Positions 61,363 to 64,000 of a stretch of 64,000 bases of DNA are shown in pieces. Position 1 is the stretch's first letter. Each line of letters begins with the position of its first letter. The notes below the pieces were generated by a model. The model saw only the letters and a program-made list of their open reading frames with translations. It was not told where the DNA came from and did not search any database. Made by a program: the position numbers and the translations under genes. The DNA comes from Desulfobulbaceae bacterium (GTDB taxonomy: Bacteria; Bacteroidota; Ignavibacteria; Kapaibacteriales; UBA2268): assembly GCA_018335795.1 (NCBI GenBank), contig JAGXRP010000033.1, positions 193,973-257,972 on the forward strand, given 5' to 3'.

Positions 61363-64000
61363 TTATCTTATTTTGACGAATGTAATAGTGAAATAATGCA
61401 AACCGTGCTTGATAAAAAAGCTGTAAGCTCCTGATGCAAGTAATGAAGTTTGTCGTTCGAGATACAAATAATTTGACTCGCTTTTACCATCAAACCACAG
61501 CTCATTCTTCCCCAATAAATCAAAAAGCCTGATTTCAGTTTTTGATTTTTCTTTGAAAAATAATTCCAAAGTCACAGTTTCAGAAACAGGATTGGGGAAC
61601 AAATTATAGCTGAACAAATCGTTTTGATTGATGTATTCTACAAAAAGTTCATTTGAAAAAATTCTGCAAAAGTTACTGTCAACAAGACGAAGTTTGTAAA
61701 TTCCGGGTTTATCGGGTTGTAAAGTTTCCGGACCTGATAATATGAGCGAATCATTCCAAAACCAATCCAATCTATATGGCACAGTTTCGGATTCGAAAAC
61801 AAATCCTGACTGAGCCTTATAAAGGTTAACAGGTGGAAGTGTTGGTGAAATTATGACTACAATCGTGTCAGAAAAAGATTTGCATCCGTATTCGTTTGTT
61901 GCGGTCATGTAATACTCGCCACTTGAAGATGCTTTTAATATTGAACCTATTGTCCCATCATTCCAAAGCAATTCCCCGTCTGAATAATTTCTGACTACTG
62001 CTTCTAACACAACAGTATCACCAAAACAAGCCGGATTTCGACTTTTAAGTATAAAACTTATATCTGGATTCGAGTTAACATTTACAGAAACAGCTTTTGA
62101 AACATCTGCACAATGAGGTGTTTTCTCGGCAACGTGGTATTCACCTCGTTTATTTATCGCCCTCTCTGTAGCGACAACTCCATCATGCCAGATATAAGAA
62201 GCATTTGGTTCGATGTTCAATATTTCAGCCCGAATTTCTTCACCTTCACAAAGATTTATTTTTTTATCTATGTTGAGCATGATTTCTGATGGTGTGCAAT
62301 CATGAATTTTGCATCTCCAAATACCTCTGCCAAAAGTTGATACAAGTAATTCTCCTGTTAGATATGAAATTTCTATGTCTGAAATAATGCATTGAGGCAG
62401 TTGATTATTAAAGGCAATCCATTTTTCTGAGCCATTTTCTAATTTCCAAACTCCAATATCGCTCGCTAAATAATAGCATTGCTCGAGACTGTCGCAAACA
62501 ATCCTGTTCAGGTGTATATTCATCAAATTGTAAGTCATTGAAATTAAAGATTTGTTTTTAAATTTAAAGACTTTATTCTCTCTTGAGTATCCGCCAACTG
62601 TAAAAATTATACCGTCATTCAATATGATGGAATTGACTATGAGACCCTCATCTAAGTCAAGAACTTTACTTGATATACCAGAATGAAATCTATAAATGCT
62701 ATTTCTTTTGGCAAAATAAATGGTATCATTAACAACAGTAACAGCAGAAATCAAGATACCATCATCAATTTGAGTCAATTTCTCGTAAGCATTACTCTTA
62801 TAATTGATTTTCCATAAGTTTATGTACCCGGTTACAAATTCACCTTGATAATTTCGAATATCCACAACCCAAGGTTTAGGCTCTTTGATGGAAAAAGTAA
62901 GGTAATCAGATTTGACAGTTAAAGCGCCATCATCGGAGTGGGCTACCCGTCCGCCTTCTGCGGTCATCATTATGTTTAAGGGGTTTTCCAAATCAAATAC
63001 AGATTCCATTCCATCGCCACCCAAGACCTGAGTCCATTCTTTATAAAAATAACGGAATGTACCATTATCTTGAGTTCCTGCTAATATAACATTTGGATTA
63101 AAAGGATGTAGAGAAAGCCTGTAAACTTGAGATATATTCATATTCCTCGACATCAATTCCCACTCAGTACTTCTTCGCATCTTCCGGTACAAACCGCCAT
63201 CATTACATACCCAAATAGAGCTGTCATGAGGATTCATTTCAATATTGTGTTGGTCTTTGTGAATCAATTCATTTTCGTCAACATTTTCAAGATTACTAAG
63301 TTTGAATGTGTTCAAAATCAACCCACCGGCATAAATTGTCTGGTCGAAAGGGTCAGCAAAAAGTGAGAGATTATAATATCCTTGCGCTTCAACAACATCT
63401 TTTAATTGCAATGGGATGTATGTTTTACTTGACAAATCGTATATACCGAATACACCTTGAGCAAAAGTTGCTTTTTGCGCTCCTAATATCAAAATCTTAT
63501 TTTTTTCAATCTGTTCAAACTCCATTCGGACAGCATTTGGGAAAGTAATTAATGTATCTAATTTACTTGAATGAAATCTGTACCTATACAATCCGATCCC
63601 GCCGTTTAATTTGAAAGTGGATATATAAATAATATCAGGATCAAACTCATCAAATACCATAGACCCACATTCGGCACCTTCTAAAGCCAAGAAATTCCAT
63701 TTGATTCCCAAATCGTCAGAATAAATTATACCTTCAGATGTAGATGCGAACAACAATGAATCTGAATTTGGATGCCATAAAACATTTTTAATGAAGTAAA
63801 AAGGGATGTCCGTAAATGGGTCAACAATCCTCCAATTCATTCCTTGGTCGGTAGAAATCATGATTCCGAGTGAATATCCTCCCTGAAATTCTCGAGCATG
63901 AGCGTCTCCCGTCGCTATGGCAATCGTTTTGTTATTATTGGGATTGATTGAAATATCACTAATTCCTATCGAAAGTACGTTCGTGATTTCAGGGGAATAG
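61363..64000 (-). CDS. Second sortilin/BNR-repeat T9SS protein (5' end beyond window)
   Basis: The frame is open to the window edge, so at least 878 codons are present and the start is missing. It is a paralogue of the gene at 58044: the upstream stretch LSIGISDISINPNNNKTIAIATGD matches LSLGISDITFSKSNPSIIYVATGD in that gene. The body has BNR-like strands (MISTDQGMNWRI, YSDDLGIKWNF), a propeller end with LLVSTFGRGIWRC, then Ig-like modules (SYIWHDGVVATERAINKRG), and a type A T9SS tail (LFPNPVSETVTLELFF, ending VKIR). About 95 nt separate it from the downstream paralogue, indicating a tandem duplication. Confidence 0.8.
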   Translation of the reverse strand, partial: YSPEITNVLSIGISDISINPNNNKTIAIATGDAHAREFQGGYSLGIMISTDQGMNWRIVDPFTDIPFYFIKNVLWHPNSDSLLFASTSEGIIYSDDLGIKWNFLALEGAECGSMVFDEFDPDIIYISTFKLNGGIGLYRYRFHSSKLDTLITFPNAVRMEFEQIEKNKILILGAQKATFAQGVFGIYDLSSKTYIPLQLKDVVEAQGYYNLSLFADPFDQTIYAGGLILNTFKLSNLENVDENELIHKDQHNIEMNPHDSSIWVCNDGGLYRKMRRSTEWELMSRNMNISQVYRLSLHPFNPNVILAGTQDNGTFRYFYKEWTQVLGGDGMESVFDLENPLNIMMTAEGGRVAHSDDGALTVKSDYLTFSIKEPKPWVVDIRNYQGEFVTGYINLWKINYKSNAYEKLTQIDDGILISAVTVVNDTIYFAKRNSIYRFHSGISSKVLDLDEGLIVNSIILNDGIIFTVGGYSRENKVFKFKNKSLISMTYNLMNIHLNRIVCDSLEQCYYLASDIGVWKLENGSEKWIAFNNQLPQCIISDIEISYLTGELLVSTFGRGIWRCKIHDCTPSEIMLNIDKKINLCEGEEIRAEILNIEPNASYIWHDGVVATERAINKRGEYHVAEKTPHCADVSKAVSVNVNSNPDISFILKSRNPACFGDTVVLEAVVRNYSDGELLWNDGTIGSILKASSSGEYYMTATNEYGCKSFSDTIVVIISPTLPPVNLYKAQSGFVFESETVPYRLDWFWNDSLILSGPETLQPDKPGIYKLRLVDSNFCRIFSNELFVEYINQNDLFSYNLFPNPVSETVTLELFFKEKSKTEIRLFDLLGKNELWFDGKSESNYLYLERQTSLLASGAYSFFIKHGLHYFTITFVKIR

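Noticed and set aside
1-64000. tRNA, rRNA, CRISPR, prophage or insertion sequence
   Set aside because: All intergenic gaps were scanned by eye; none shows a cloverleaf with a TTC arm, regular spacers, integrase, transposase or phage structural gene.

Overview
The window is gene-dense, AT-rich bacterial chromosome from a member of the Bacteroidota. It most resembles the flagellated, type IX secretion (T9SS) bearing branch around Ignavibacteria and Kapabacteria. The evidence is: several secreted proteins with C-terminal T9SS sorting domains, a PorX (response regulator plus PglZ) and a PorV/PorQ-type protein; Bacteroidota-type promoters (TTTG, 17-18 nt gap, TAnnTTTG); and flagellar regulators FlhF, FlhG, FliA and FlbD, which most Bacteroidetes lack. 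Placement below phylum level is an inference. No rRNA, tRNA, CRISPR array, insertion sequence or prophage was recognised.

Layout. 1-3.7 kb: the 3' part of accC, gcvH and a secreted CAP/Fn3 protein. 3.7-8.2 kb: pdxH, converging on a minus-strand operon of a half-length ClpB, an FlbD-like protein, a putative outer-membrane barrel and an RsbW-type kinase. 8.4-10.4 kb: porX and tsaE. 10.4-13.8 kb: a secreted GH16-like protein and a lipoprotein that fuses a degenerate SAM-hydrolase (DUF62) fold to an ABC substrate-binding domain. 14-21 kb: kbl, serC, a GT-C/TPR membrane protein, serA and a DUF1015 protein, forming a glycine/serine/threonine neighbourhood. 21.2-28.8 kb: an SRPBCC/GyrI-like protein; an operon of saccharopine-dehydrogenase-like protein, SpoU methyltransferase, dprA and polyprenyl synthase; a TM2 plus DUF2752 pair; and pckA. 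28.9-36.5 kb: an AddB-like nuclease, a CCA-adding-type nucleotidyltransferase, and a two-subunit transketolase split by a lipoprotein gene.

36.7-45.4 kb is a nine-gene same-strand run from a clear promoter: flhF, flhG, a membrane coiled-coil protein, fliA, an HDOD protein, a histidine-kinase-like protein lacking the phospho-acceptor His, an AMIN-like/TPR membrane protein, a minimal T9SS-tail protein and a PorV/PorQ-like barrel. It places flagellar regulators beside T9SS-type envelope genes and is the strongest multi-gene candidate for an undescribed system. 45.4-51 kb: rpe, a Lon-like protease and a secreted VIT/vWA-like protein. 51.3-56.5 kb: an M2-type metallopeptidase lipoprotein and nuoGHI separated from the other nuo genes. 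56.6-64 kb: a degenerate HisA-like protein, ruvA, and two tandem sortilin/BNR-type T9SS proteins, the second running off the window.

The best single-gene novelties are the DUF62 + ABC_sub_bind lipoprotein, the half-ClpB, the DUF1015 protein as a possible free-serine kinase beside serA and serC, the pseudo-histidine-kinase in the flagellar run, and the HisA paralogue next to ruvA. All assignments are by reading motifs, without database searches.
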